A DNA stretch of 48,921 nt from a virus: positions 1-48,921 of IMG/VR virus record IMGVR_UViG_3300028569_002827. One strand, written 5' to 3'. Below, one piece after another: positions 40,298-46,681 of this stretch (position 1 is the stretch's first letter; each line of letters starts with the position of its first letter). The translations under genes were made by a program, and so were the position numbers. Under the pieces are notes generated by a model. It saw only the letters and a list, made by a program, of their open reading frames with translations, did not search any database and had not been told where the DNA came from.

Positions 40298-41743
40298 ATG
40301 CCCAACCTCATTCAAATCAAACGATCCGCCACCACCGCTACGCCTCCAACGCTGGCAGTGGGTGAACTGGCCTGGTCCGAAGTCAGCAAGACCCTGTTCA
40401 TTGGCGAGTCTGGCAGTGTTGTCACTGCCGCCGCTGGCTCGGGAGTCTTTGCCAAGAAGGCTGACAGCTTCGCAGTCAGTGGAGATGCGACCGGCACAGG
40501 TACTCTGTCGGGCGGCGTGGTGCTGGCACTGGCGGCCAGTGGTGTCAGCGCAGGCAGTTACTCCAACGTCACGGTGGATGCCAAGGGACGCGTGACTGGC
40601 GGCTCAAATCCGGGTTACCTCACTGCCAACCAGAACATCACGGTGTCTGGTGATGCAACGGGTTCAGGCACAACAGCGATTGCACTGACTCTGGCCAGCA
40701 GCGGTGTTACGGCGGGGACTTACAACAACGGCGTCACGGCGCACACGCCATTCACTGTTGATGCAAAAGGCCGCATTACCGCCATCGGTACAGCCGTAAC
40801 AGTGACGCCCGCCTGGGCCAGTGTCACCGGCAAGCCAACTACGCTGTCTGGCTACGGGATCACCGACGCACTGTCGCTCACCGGAGGCACGCTAACTGGC
40901 GCTTTGACTTTAGCGGCGGACCCTACCAACGCACTTCACGCAGCAACCAAGCAGTACGTGGACAACGCCATCACCGGGCTGGACTTCAAAGCGTCGGTTC
41001 GCGCGGCCACCACGGCCAACATCACGCTCTCTGGAACACAGACGATTGACGGTGTAGCGCTCATCGCAGGTGACAGGGTGCTGGTCAAAGACCAGACGAC
41101 TCCAAGCCAGAACGGTTTGTATTTGGTGGCCGCAGGCGCATGGACGCGCACGGCAGACGCCGACAACTCTCCTGCAGGCGAGGTCTCCTCCGGGCTATAC
41201 ACCTTTATAGAGGAAGGGACTACCTACGCTGATTCAGGTTGGGTGCTTGCCAGCAACAACCCGATCACGATAGGCACTACCGCCTTGACTTTTCAGCAAT
41301 TCAACGGTCTGGGACAACTCACTGCGGGCACAGGCCTGACCAAGTCCGGCAATACGCTGTCGATCACCGCCTCGGGCGTCACGGCGGGCACCTATTCCAG
41401 CATGACGGTGGACGTCACCGGACGGGTCACTGGGGGCACCAACCCAGGCTACATCACAGCCAACCAAAACATCACGGTCTCAGGCGATGTCACTGGTTCG
41501 GGCACAACATCGATGGCGCTCACCCTGGCTGCCAGCGGCGTGACGGCGGGCACATACAACAATTCAGCCACGGCGCATACGCCATTCACCGTTGATGCCA
41601 AAGGCAGAGTCACAGCCATTGGTGCGGCTGTCACGGTCACGCCCGCATGGACCAGCGTCAGTGGCAAACCTACAACCCTGTCTGGCTTTGGTATCACGGA
41701 CGCCTTGTCCACCAGCGCCACGATTGACGGAGGCTCGTTCTAA
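40298..41743 (+). CDS. Tail fibre protein with internal duplication
   Basis: 481 residues. It opens with MPNLIQIKRSATTATPPTLAVGEL, a fibre-anchor segment shared with the small gene at 41746. A long Ser/Thr/Gly/Ala-rich beta-structured shaft follows, interrupted by HAATKQYVDNAITGLDFKASVRAATTAN (about 210-240), a phage fibre connector motif. Two nearly identical 114-residue blocks flank it (see the repeat entry). No cysteine tail and no chaperone domain. Likely a trimeric side or tip fibre involved in host attachment. Confidence 0.85.
   Translation: MPNLIQIKRSATTATPPTLAVGELAWSEVSKTLFIGESGSVVTAAAGSGVFAKKADSFAVSGDATGTGTLSGGVVLALAASGVSAGSYSNVTVDAKGRVTGGSNPGYLTANQNITVSGDATGSGTTAIALTLASSGVTAGTYNNGVTAHTPFTVDAKGRITAIGTAVTVTPAWASVTGKPTTLSGYGITDALSLTGGTLTGALTLAADPTNALHAATKQYVDNAITGLDFKASVRAATTANITLSGTQTIDGVALIAGDRVLVKDQTTPSQNGLYLVAAGAWTRTADADNSPAGEVSSGLYTFIEEGTTYADSGWVLASNNPITIGTTALTFQQFNGLGQLTAGTGLTKSGNTLSITASGVTAGTYSSMTVDVTGRVTGGTNPGYITANQNITVSGDVTGSGTTSMALTLAASGVTAGTYNNSATAHTPFTVDAKGRVTAIGAAVTVTPAWTSVSGKPTTLSGFGITDALSTSATIDGGSF
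40535..41709 (+). repeat. Duplicated 341-base block in the fibre gene
   Basis: 40535-40875 and 41369-41709, offset by 834 bases, encode closely similar segments (GRVTGG-NPGY-TANQNITVSGD, TVDAKGR-TAIG-AVTVTPAW, GKPTTLSG-GITDALS). Recombination between them could delete or duplicate the middle of the fibre. Confidence 0.85.
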
Positions 41744-41745
41744 CC

Positions 41746-41940
41746 ATGCCCAACACCATCCTGCACAAGCGCAGCAGTACGGCAGCCGCTGTGCCCACCG
41801 CTGCGCAAGTCACGCTGGGTGAGTTGGTACTCAACGTGGCGGACGGAAAAATTTATCTCAAACGCGCAGACGGCGTGATCGTTACCTTTGAGCCGGGCTA
41901 TGTGCCGGGCCAGGGGAACTCCGCGCCCATGTGGAAATAA
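41746..41940 (+). CDS. Small fibre-anchor paralogue
   Basis: 64 residues. PNTILHKRSSTAAAVPTAAQVTLGELVLNVADGKIYLKRADG matches the first 40 residues of the fibre at 40298 (PNLIQIKRS... GELAWSEVSKTLFIGE), a domain known from phage tropism-determinant proteins. The rest is a short linker. It looks like a stand-alone copy of the anchor domain, possibly capping or replacing the fibre N-terminus. It starts 2 bases after the previous stop. Confidence 0.7.
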   Translation: MPNTILHKRSSTAAAVPTAAQVTLGELVLNVADGKIYLKRADGVIVTFEPGYVPGQGNSAPMWK

Positions 41941-41952
41941 CCGGAGGCATTC

Positions 41953-42570
41953 ATGGCAGCTATTCCATCCAAGGCCAGTTTCACTGGCACTACCGTAACC
42001 CAAGGGCAGTTCAAGACTGCCCTTGATTCTTTAAACGACTACCTTACGGGTTTGCTGGGCTCAGACGGTACAGCAGCGACAGCGCGAACGGCATTGGGCG
42101 TGATCAATGCGACAGCGCCGACGTATGCGCAGGTGATTGCCGCACTCGGTTTCACGCCTCCGCAGCCCGGTGGCACCGGCGCATCAGGGACCTGGCCTAT
42201 CAGCGTAAGCGGCAATGCGGCCACCGCATCCAAACTCAATTCAACGGCGGGCGCTGGCACGTACAACTGGACGGGGCAGTCCGGTCAGCCGACCTGGGTT
42301 TGGGGTGGTAACGACGGAACCAATTTCTATGTCTACAACCCGTCTAACTTCTCGGTGAACTACGCGGGTAGCGCAGGCACTGTGCCCTGGACTGGCGTGA
42401 GTGGACGCCCCACTGCGGTTGCAGATTTTCAGTACAGCGGAAACGTTGGGGATGGCATCGGAGGTGCGTTAGCTGTCAACGCACTGGTTCAAGTCGCGAC
42501 CGATAACACGGTGCGCATTTATCGAAACACGAACTGCAATTGCAATTGCGATTGTGCTTGCTGCTGCTAA
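41953..42570 (+). CDS. Tail fibre protein ending in a seven-cysteine tail (putative maturase substrate)
   Basis: 205 residues. The body is a fibre-type sequence: a helical N-terminal segment (TQGQFKTALDSLNDYLTGLLG), TARTALGVIN, then Gly/Ser/Asn/Trp-rich strands with repeated NW-G/PTWVWGG patterns. There is no cysteine in residues 1-194. The last twelve residues are NCNCNCDCACCC (Cys at 195, 197, 199, 201, 203, 204, 205). The three genes that follow encode an Ig-like protein, a 2OG-oxygenase-like protein and a radical SAM/SPASM enzyme. I infer that this tail is enzymatically crosslinked or otherwise modified. Metal binding or disulfides without enzyme action are alternatives. Confidence 0.8.
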   Translation: MAAIPSKASFTGTTVTQGQFKTALDSLNDYLTGLLGSDGTAATARTALGVINATAPTYAQVIAALGFTPPQPGGTGASGTWPISVSGNAATASKLNSTAGAGTYNWTGQSGQPTWVWGGNDGTNFYVYNPSNFSVNYAGSAGTVPWTGVSGRPTAVADFQYSGNVGDGIGGALAVNALVQVATDNTVRIYRNTNCNCNCDCACCC

Positions 42571-42581
42571 GGACCCACAAC

Positions 42582-43373
42582 ATGAAAATCATTGCAGTGC
42601 GAAACGCAAAAATTCATCCCCAGTTTCAACCCACCGTTCACCTTGGTTTCGACCCTGTCACGAGCGACCTGAGCGTGTCTCTGTATCTGCCATCGCTTGC
42701 GACAGAGGAGGCGGCCACGGGTGTCGCTGGCTTGACGTTGATTGAGTCGGTGGTTGTCAACATCGGCGATCTGCGAAAGAGATACGACTGGTGCGATCAC
42801 CAGACCTACTTCGTGGCTGTTCATGCCGGGGCGTTTCTTCCAGTCTTTGCGCTGTACCCGGAGACCCTTCCCAATCGCGAGACAGCTGTTGACTACGCCC
42901 AGCGCCTCAAGAGAAATCTGCTGGTGGGCATCAACGTGCCATTTGCAAACGCCAATGACGATGAGTTGTTCATCACGGTGAACCTCAACGCGCAGGCAAC
43001 AGACGCCAATATTCAGGTCGATGAGAACTGCACGTTGGTTTGGAGCGAAGCAGCTAGCAGCGGCGCTGTTCGCACCATGGCGTTTCCGTTCATTCATGTG
43101 CAAGCGCCAGCCAGTATTCCGGTGGGCGGCATTGCCTCGATCGAATTGCGCATAGAGGATGTGGCAGGCCAACTGCTTGACCGAGAGGCTGTTGTCTACC
43201 TGGAAGCTGTGAGCGGACTGGTGCCTTTTGCACGCGTGCGTGCGAACCATGGCTTGGCTACTGTTCCCGTCTCGGCAGCAGGCATGTCTGCTGGTGATGA
43301 AATCCGGGTGAAGTTTGGATGGAAATATTTCCCAGGCGCAGAGGATGCGCGGATTGCGGTGGTGGCCGCATGA
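42582..43373 (+). CDS. Unknown protein with C-terminal Ig-like domain, in the fibre-maturation operon
   Basis: 263 residues from ATG 42582, with AAGGA 10-14 bases upstream. The N-terminal 165 residues are a mixed domain with YDWCDHQTYFVAVHAGAFLPVFALYPE and are not recognised. The C-terminal ~90 residues (IHVQAPASIPVGGIASIELRIEDVAGQLLDREAVVYLEAVSGLVP to the end) match the rhythm of a bacterial Ig-like fold. Only two cysteines are present. It lies between the Cys-tailed fibre and the two putative enzymes and is coupled to the second by an ATGA overlap. It may be a second fibre subunit, a substrate carrier or a chaperone. Confidence 0.6.
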   Translation: MKIIAVRNAKIHPQFQPTVHLGFDPVTSDLSVSLYLPSLATEEAATGVAGLTLIESVVVNIGDLRKRYDWCDHQTYFVAVHAGAFLPVFALYPETLPNRETAVDYAQRLKRNLLVGINVPFANANDDELFITVNLNAQATDANIQVDENCTLVWSEAASSGAVRTMAFPFIHVQAPASIPVGGIASIELRIEDVAGQLLDREAVVYLEAVSGLVPFARVRANHGLATVPVSAAGMSAGDEIRVKFGWKYFPGAEDARIAVVAA

Positions 43374-43927
43374 TGCAACTGCTTTTTCCTACACCTGTCG
43401 TTCGCACCCAGCTTGGGCTGACGAACGAAGAGCGTCAAGTCCTCAAAGAAAAGACGCTCGCAGTCTATGGCGATCTCAACCCCGATAGAAAACCTTGGAG
43501 CCGCTCGACCCGTGAGTCACTCGAATCCATGGATCCTGCATTTGCAGACCTGTTCGCACGAATCAAAACCGTGACCAGCGAGGCTTTCGGTATTGGCATC
43601 GCATCCATCACCGGCAGGGAAGTGGTTCAGTTCAAAGGTGACTTCGTACCGCCCCATGTGGAGTCAGCCCATCTGTCTGCCATTTACTGGATTGATGGGG
43701 ACGCCCACCCTGACCCTGAGAGAGGCGAGCATGACGGCGCACTGGTTTTGCAAAGCCCAATCGGCCCCTTTGGCAGCAAGGCGCTGCCCGGTGAAAAGCG
43801 CGTGTCCATGATCAACCCTCAGCCGGATTTGCTGCTGGTGTTTCCGAGCCACTTGCTTCATTTCGGGCATGTTTACCTGGGCGAGCGTCCCAGCGTTGAA
43901 ATCCACATTGAGATGGAGGTGCTCTGA
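43370..43927 (+). CDS. 2OG-Fe(II) oxygenase-like protein (PF13759-like)
   Basis: 185 residues from ATG 43370, overlapping the preceding stop. The pattern fits the putative 2OG-Fe(II) oxygenase family: LLFPTPVVRTQLGL at the N-terminus, PPHVESAHLSAIYWIDGD (His96, Glu98), then PQPDLLLVFPSHLLHFGHVYLGERPSVEIHIEM (His161/164/167, Arg173). His96-x-Glu98 and one of the later histidines could bind iron, and Arg173 the 2-oxoglutarate. Family members hydroxylate amino acid side chains. It may act on the fibre tail or the neighbouring protein. It is coupled to the radical SAM gene by TGATG. Confidence 0.75.
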   Translation: MMQLLFPTPVVRTQLGLTNEERQVLKEKTLAVYGDLNPDRKPWSRSTRESLESMDPAFADLFARIKTVTSEAFGIGIASITGREVVQFKGDFVPPHVESAHLSAIYWIDGDAHPDPERGEHDGALVLQSPIGPFGSKALPGEKRVSMINPQPDLLLVFPSHLLHFGHVYLGERPSVEIHIEMEVL

Positions 43928-45294
43928 TGGCCCAGTTCAAGATCAAGCTCATTGCGCCGGACAACACAGAGCGCGAACTGCTGTACGACAACCAGACCAG
44001 CAGCCTGACTTGGGGAGCGGATGGGTTTGGCTCCCTGGTACTGGAAGTCAATCCCAAAACGTTTCAGGACGCCACGGTCGTGAGTACCACCCAGCCAGGC
44101 CGAAAAGGCCTAATCAAAACCCTCAAAATCAGCCTCGGTTTGTCCTGCAACTACGAGTGCAACTACTGCAGCCAGCGCTTTGTGCCCCACGCTGAAAGCA
44201 CCAACCCCGAGGATGTAGAGAATTTTCTGCAGCAATTGACCACCAGCCTAAGTCAGGCTCCCGAACGGATTGAATTTTGGGGCGGTGAACCACTGGTCTA
44301 CATCAAGACCTTAAAGCCCTTGGCTGAGCGCCTGCGAGTGCTCTACCCGGATGCTGAGTTCCTGATCATCACCAACGGCTCATTGCTCAGTCTTGAGACC
44401 AACGAGTGGCTGGACCGCATAGGCTTCGTCGTCGGGCTCTCCCACGATGGGCCTGGCTACCACGCACGCGGTGCAGACCCGCTGGACGAACCAGAGAAGC
44501 GTGCAGCCATCATGGATCTGTACGCGCGCCTCCATCCGCAGGGGCGCATCAGCATCAACGCGATGATCAGCAATCAAAACCCGAGCAGGGCAGCAGTACA
44601 GATTTGGCTGCAAGAACGCTTTGGTGCCGATGTTCAGATTGGTGAAGGTGCTTTTATTGACCCCTACGATGAAGGTGGGCTGGCTGCCACCTTCAAGACC
44701 ACCGCTGAGCACGCACAGTTTCGCAGGCAAGGGTTTGGCGAGATCCGCACTGGCCTTGCCAGTCGCTTTGACCTCACCAACCAAAAGATCCAAGACTTCA
44801 TCGATTCCATTCGCTACCAGCGCCCAGCCTCTGCGCTTGGGCAAAAGTGCGGCATGGACCGCAGCAACAACCTAGCTGTGGATCTCAAAGGCAATGTCGT
44901 CACGTGCCAAAACGTGAGCGCCGCTGCCACGGCTCCGAATGGCCAGAGCCATCTGATCGGCCAGCTTTCAGATCTGTCCGCCGTGCGCATGAAAAGCGCC
45001 ACGCATTGGAGCGAGCGCCAAGGCTGCTCGTCTTGCCCGGTGCTTCAAATGTGCAAGGGCTCGTGCATGTTCTTGGAAGGGCCGCTTTGGGATGCTGGGT
45101 GCGACGCCGCCTATTCGGACAACTTGGTGTTCTTTGCGGCGGCCATTGAGTTCCTCACGGGGTGCATGCCGGTCTTTATCGATGGCGATTTACCGCCAGA
45201 GCGCAAGGACATCTTTGGCCTTGCAAAGAGCACCGTGGAGTCGCCTCCAACAAGGCGAGTGATTCCGATCCTTGCCGCGCAGCAAACAGCCTAA
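43927..45294 (+). CDS. Radical SAM/SPASM peptide-maturase-like enzyme
   Basis: 455 residues. Residues 1-65 form a short strand-rich leader domain. The radical SAM cluster motif is C74-x3-C78-x2-C81 (SCNYECNYCSQ), followed by GGEP at 119-122 for SAM binding. The SPASM domain is complete: C308-x13-G-x4-C327, gap, C367-x2-C370-x5-C376-x3-C380, gap, C392, enough for two auxiliary Fe-S clusters. This arrangement is found in enzymes that crosslink or oxidise ribosomal peptides (sactipeptide, ranthipeptide and related maturases) and in anaerobic sulfatase-maturing enzymes. It is the last gene before the operon terminator, co-transcribed with the Cys-tailed fibre. Confidence 0.92.
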   Translation: MAQFKIKLIAPDNTERELLYDNQTSSLTWGADGFGSLVLEVNPKTFQDATVVSTTQPGRKGLIKTLKISLGLSCNYECNYCSQRFVPHAESTNPEDVENFLQQLTTSLSQAPERIEFWGGEPLVYIKTLKPLAERLRVLYPDAEFLIITNGSLLSLETNEWLDRIGFVVGLSHDGPGYHARGADPLDEPEKRAAIMDLYARLHPQGRISINAMISNQNPSRAAVQIWLQERFGADVQIGEGAFIDPYDEGGLAATFKTTAEHAQFRRQGFGEIRTGLASRFDLTNQKIQDFIDSIRYQRPASALGQKCGMDRSNNLAVDLKGNVVTCQNVSAAATAPNGQSHLIGQLSDLSAVRMKSATHWSERQGCSSCPVLQMCKGSCMFLEGPLWDAGCDAAYSDNLVFFAAAIEFLTGCMPVFIDGDLPPERKDIFGLAKSTVESPPTRRVIPILAAQQTA

Positions 45295-45321
45295 GCCACC
45301 CAGCAAACCGTTTCATCAATC

Positions 45322-45370
45322 GCCCGCCTGGAGCACCTTTTGTGTGTGCCAGCGCGGGCTTTTTCTTTTT
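45322..45370 (+). terminator. Terminator closing the tail/fibre operon
   Basis: GCCCGC (45322-45327) pairs with GCGGGC (45354-45359), with an inner TGG/CCA and a long loop, then TTTTTCTTTTT (45360-45370). It places the radical SAM gene inside the late structural operon and the lysis genes downstream of a terminator. Confidence 0.75.
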
Positions 45371-45380
45371 GGAGATGCCC

Positions 45381-45680
45381 ATGACAGAAGAATCCACCAG
45401 CAACCAAAGCGCTGACATCCTGAACCTGCGCCCTGAGGACCTTGATGAGTTGCTCACCCGCGCCGCCGAGCGGGGTGCCGAGCGCGCGTTGGCCTGCCTT
45501 GGCCTTGAAAACGGCCACGCCGCCGCCGACATCCGCGACCTGCGGGGTCTCATCGATGCGTGGCGGGAAGCGCGCCGAACGGCTTGGCAAACCTCGATCA
45601 AGGTACTGACCACCGGTGTGTTGGCAGCACTTTTGGTTGGAATCGCCATCAAGTTGCGCCTGATGGGGGGTTCCCAATGA
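45381..45680 (+). CDS. DUF6127 family membrane protein of the lysis module
   Basis: 99 residues from the ATG at 45381, six bases after GGAG; an ATG two codons earlier overlaps that GGAG and is less likely. The pattern LNLRPEDLDELLTRAAERGAERALACLGLENGHAAADIRDLRGLIDAWREARR matches DUF6127. A single C-terminal transmembrane helix (VLTTGVLAALLVGIAIKLRL, about 75-94) follows. Genes of this family sit at the start of phage lysis modules and may act as holin partner. Its stop overlaps the next start. Confidence 0.78.
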   Translation: MTEESTSNQSADILNLRPEDLDELLTRAAERGAERALACLGLENGHAAADIRDLRGLIDAWREARRTAWQTSIKVLTTGVLAALLVGIAIKLRLMGGSQ

Positions 45681-46153
45681 TCGAGACACTGTTGGGTGGC
45701 TTGCTGGGCGGCGCGTTTCGCCTGGCTCCCGAGGTCCTGAAATGGTTCGACCGCCAAGGCGAGCGTGGCCATGAATTGGCTATGCAGGACAAGGCGTTGG
45801 AGTTTGAGAAACTGCGCGGTGCCCAGCGCATGTCCGAGATCGGCGCGGCTGCCGACAGCGCTTGGAACACCGGCTCAATAGAAACCCTACGAGATGCCGT
45901 GCGCACCCAAGGTGAGAAAACTGGGGTGGCCTGGGCTGATGCACTTTCCAGCACTGTGCGCCCGGTGATCACCTACTGGTTCATGGCACTTTTCTGTGCG
46001 GCAAAGACTGCGGCATTCGCGGCGGCACTTTCTGCAGGTGCTGATTGGGGCACAGCAGTTATGCACGCATGGACTGAAGCTGACCAGGCTCTTTGGGCCG
46101 GTGTGCTGAACTTCTGGTTTTTGGGCCGCGTGTTTGACAAGGTCCGGCCATGA
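45677..46153 (+). CDS. Holin-like (3TM type) protein
   Basis: 158 residues, ATG overlapping the previous stop (ATGA). An N-terminal hydrophobic/amphipathic helix (IETLLGGLLGGAFRLAPEVL), a charged middle (QDKALEFEKLRGAQRM), then two or three membrane helices: VRPVITYWFMALFCAAKTAAFAAAL and ALWAGVLNFWFLGRVFDKV. This matches the 3TM holin arrangement common in proteobacterial phages. It would permit release or activation of the lysozyme encoded next. Confidence 0.78.
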   Translation: MIETLLGGLLGGAFRLAPEVLKWFDRQGERGHELAMQDKALEFEKLRGAQRMSEIGAAADSAWNTGSIETLRDAVRTQGEKTGVAWADALSSTVRPVITYWFMALFCAAKTAAFAAALSAGADWGTAVMHAWTEADQALWAGVLNFWFLGRVFDKVRP

Positions 46154-46608
46154 TCGAAGTGCCGCAGGCGGCGATCGATTTGGCCAAGCGGTTCGAAGGG
46201 TTCTGCCGGGTGCCCAAGTCAGACCCTGACCGCGCTTATCCGTATGTCTGTCCGGCAGGGTTTTGGACCATCGGGTATGGCCATCTTTGCGATGCCAAGC
46301 ATCCGCCGATCACTATGGAAGAGGGCGAGGCTTATCTTGCTGCTGACATGGCCGACTCGCTGAAGGCCACGCTGCGGTACTGTCCGGTGCTGGCAACTGA
46401 GCCGGAGGGACGGCTTGCGGCTATCGTTGACTTCACGTTCAACCTTGGAACCGGCCGTCTTCAGACCTCAACACTCCGACGGCGGGTGAACCAGAGAGAT
46501 TGGCAAGGGGCTGCTTCAGAACTAAAAAGATGGGTTTACGGCGGTGGTGTGATATTGCCAGGTCTTGTGACTCGACGAGCGGCGAACGCTGCATTGCTTC
46601 TGCCATAA
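46150..46608 (+). CDS. Phage lysozyme (endolysin)
   Basis: 152 residues of the GH24/phage lysozyme family: IDLAKRFEGF with catalytic Glu16, AGFWTIGYGHLCD (about 35-47), and GRLAAIVDFTFNLGTGRLQTSTLRRRVN (about 88-115). The position of the second acidic residue is occupied by Cys-Pro (YVCPAG), a known variant in many phage lysozymes. No N-terminal signal, so the holin is needed for access to the wall. ATG overlaps the holin stop. Confidence 0.92.
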   Translation: MIEVPQAAIDLAKRFEGFCRVPKSDPDRAYPYVCPAGFWTIGYGHLCDAKHPPITMEEGEAYLAADMADSLKATLRYCPVLATEPEGRLAAIVDFTFNLGTGRLQTSTLRRRVNQRDWQGAASELKRWVYGGGVILPGLVTRRAANAALLLP

Positions 46609-46653
46609 GACCAGCGACTTAACCCTTAAAACGTGCAAAGGTCAGTTCCCCGC

Positions 46654-46673
46654 TTGTGAGCACCCCCTCACAA
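46654..46673. other. Hairpin between lysozyme and the convergent gene
   Basis: TTGTGAG (46654-46660) pairs with CTCACAA (46667-46673) around a six-base C-rich loop. It has no T-run. Placed between convergent genes, it may reduce read-through from both sides. Confidence 0.4.
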
Positions 46674-46681
46674 TCTGTGCA

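Noticed and set aside
41953-42570. The cysteine-rich end as a frameshift or sequencing artefact
   Set aside because: The tail is in frame, closes with TAA followed by a proper ribosome binding site for the next gene, and is adjacent to enzymes that commonly act on such tails.
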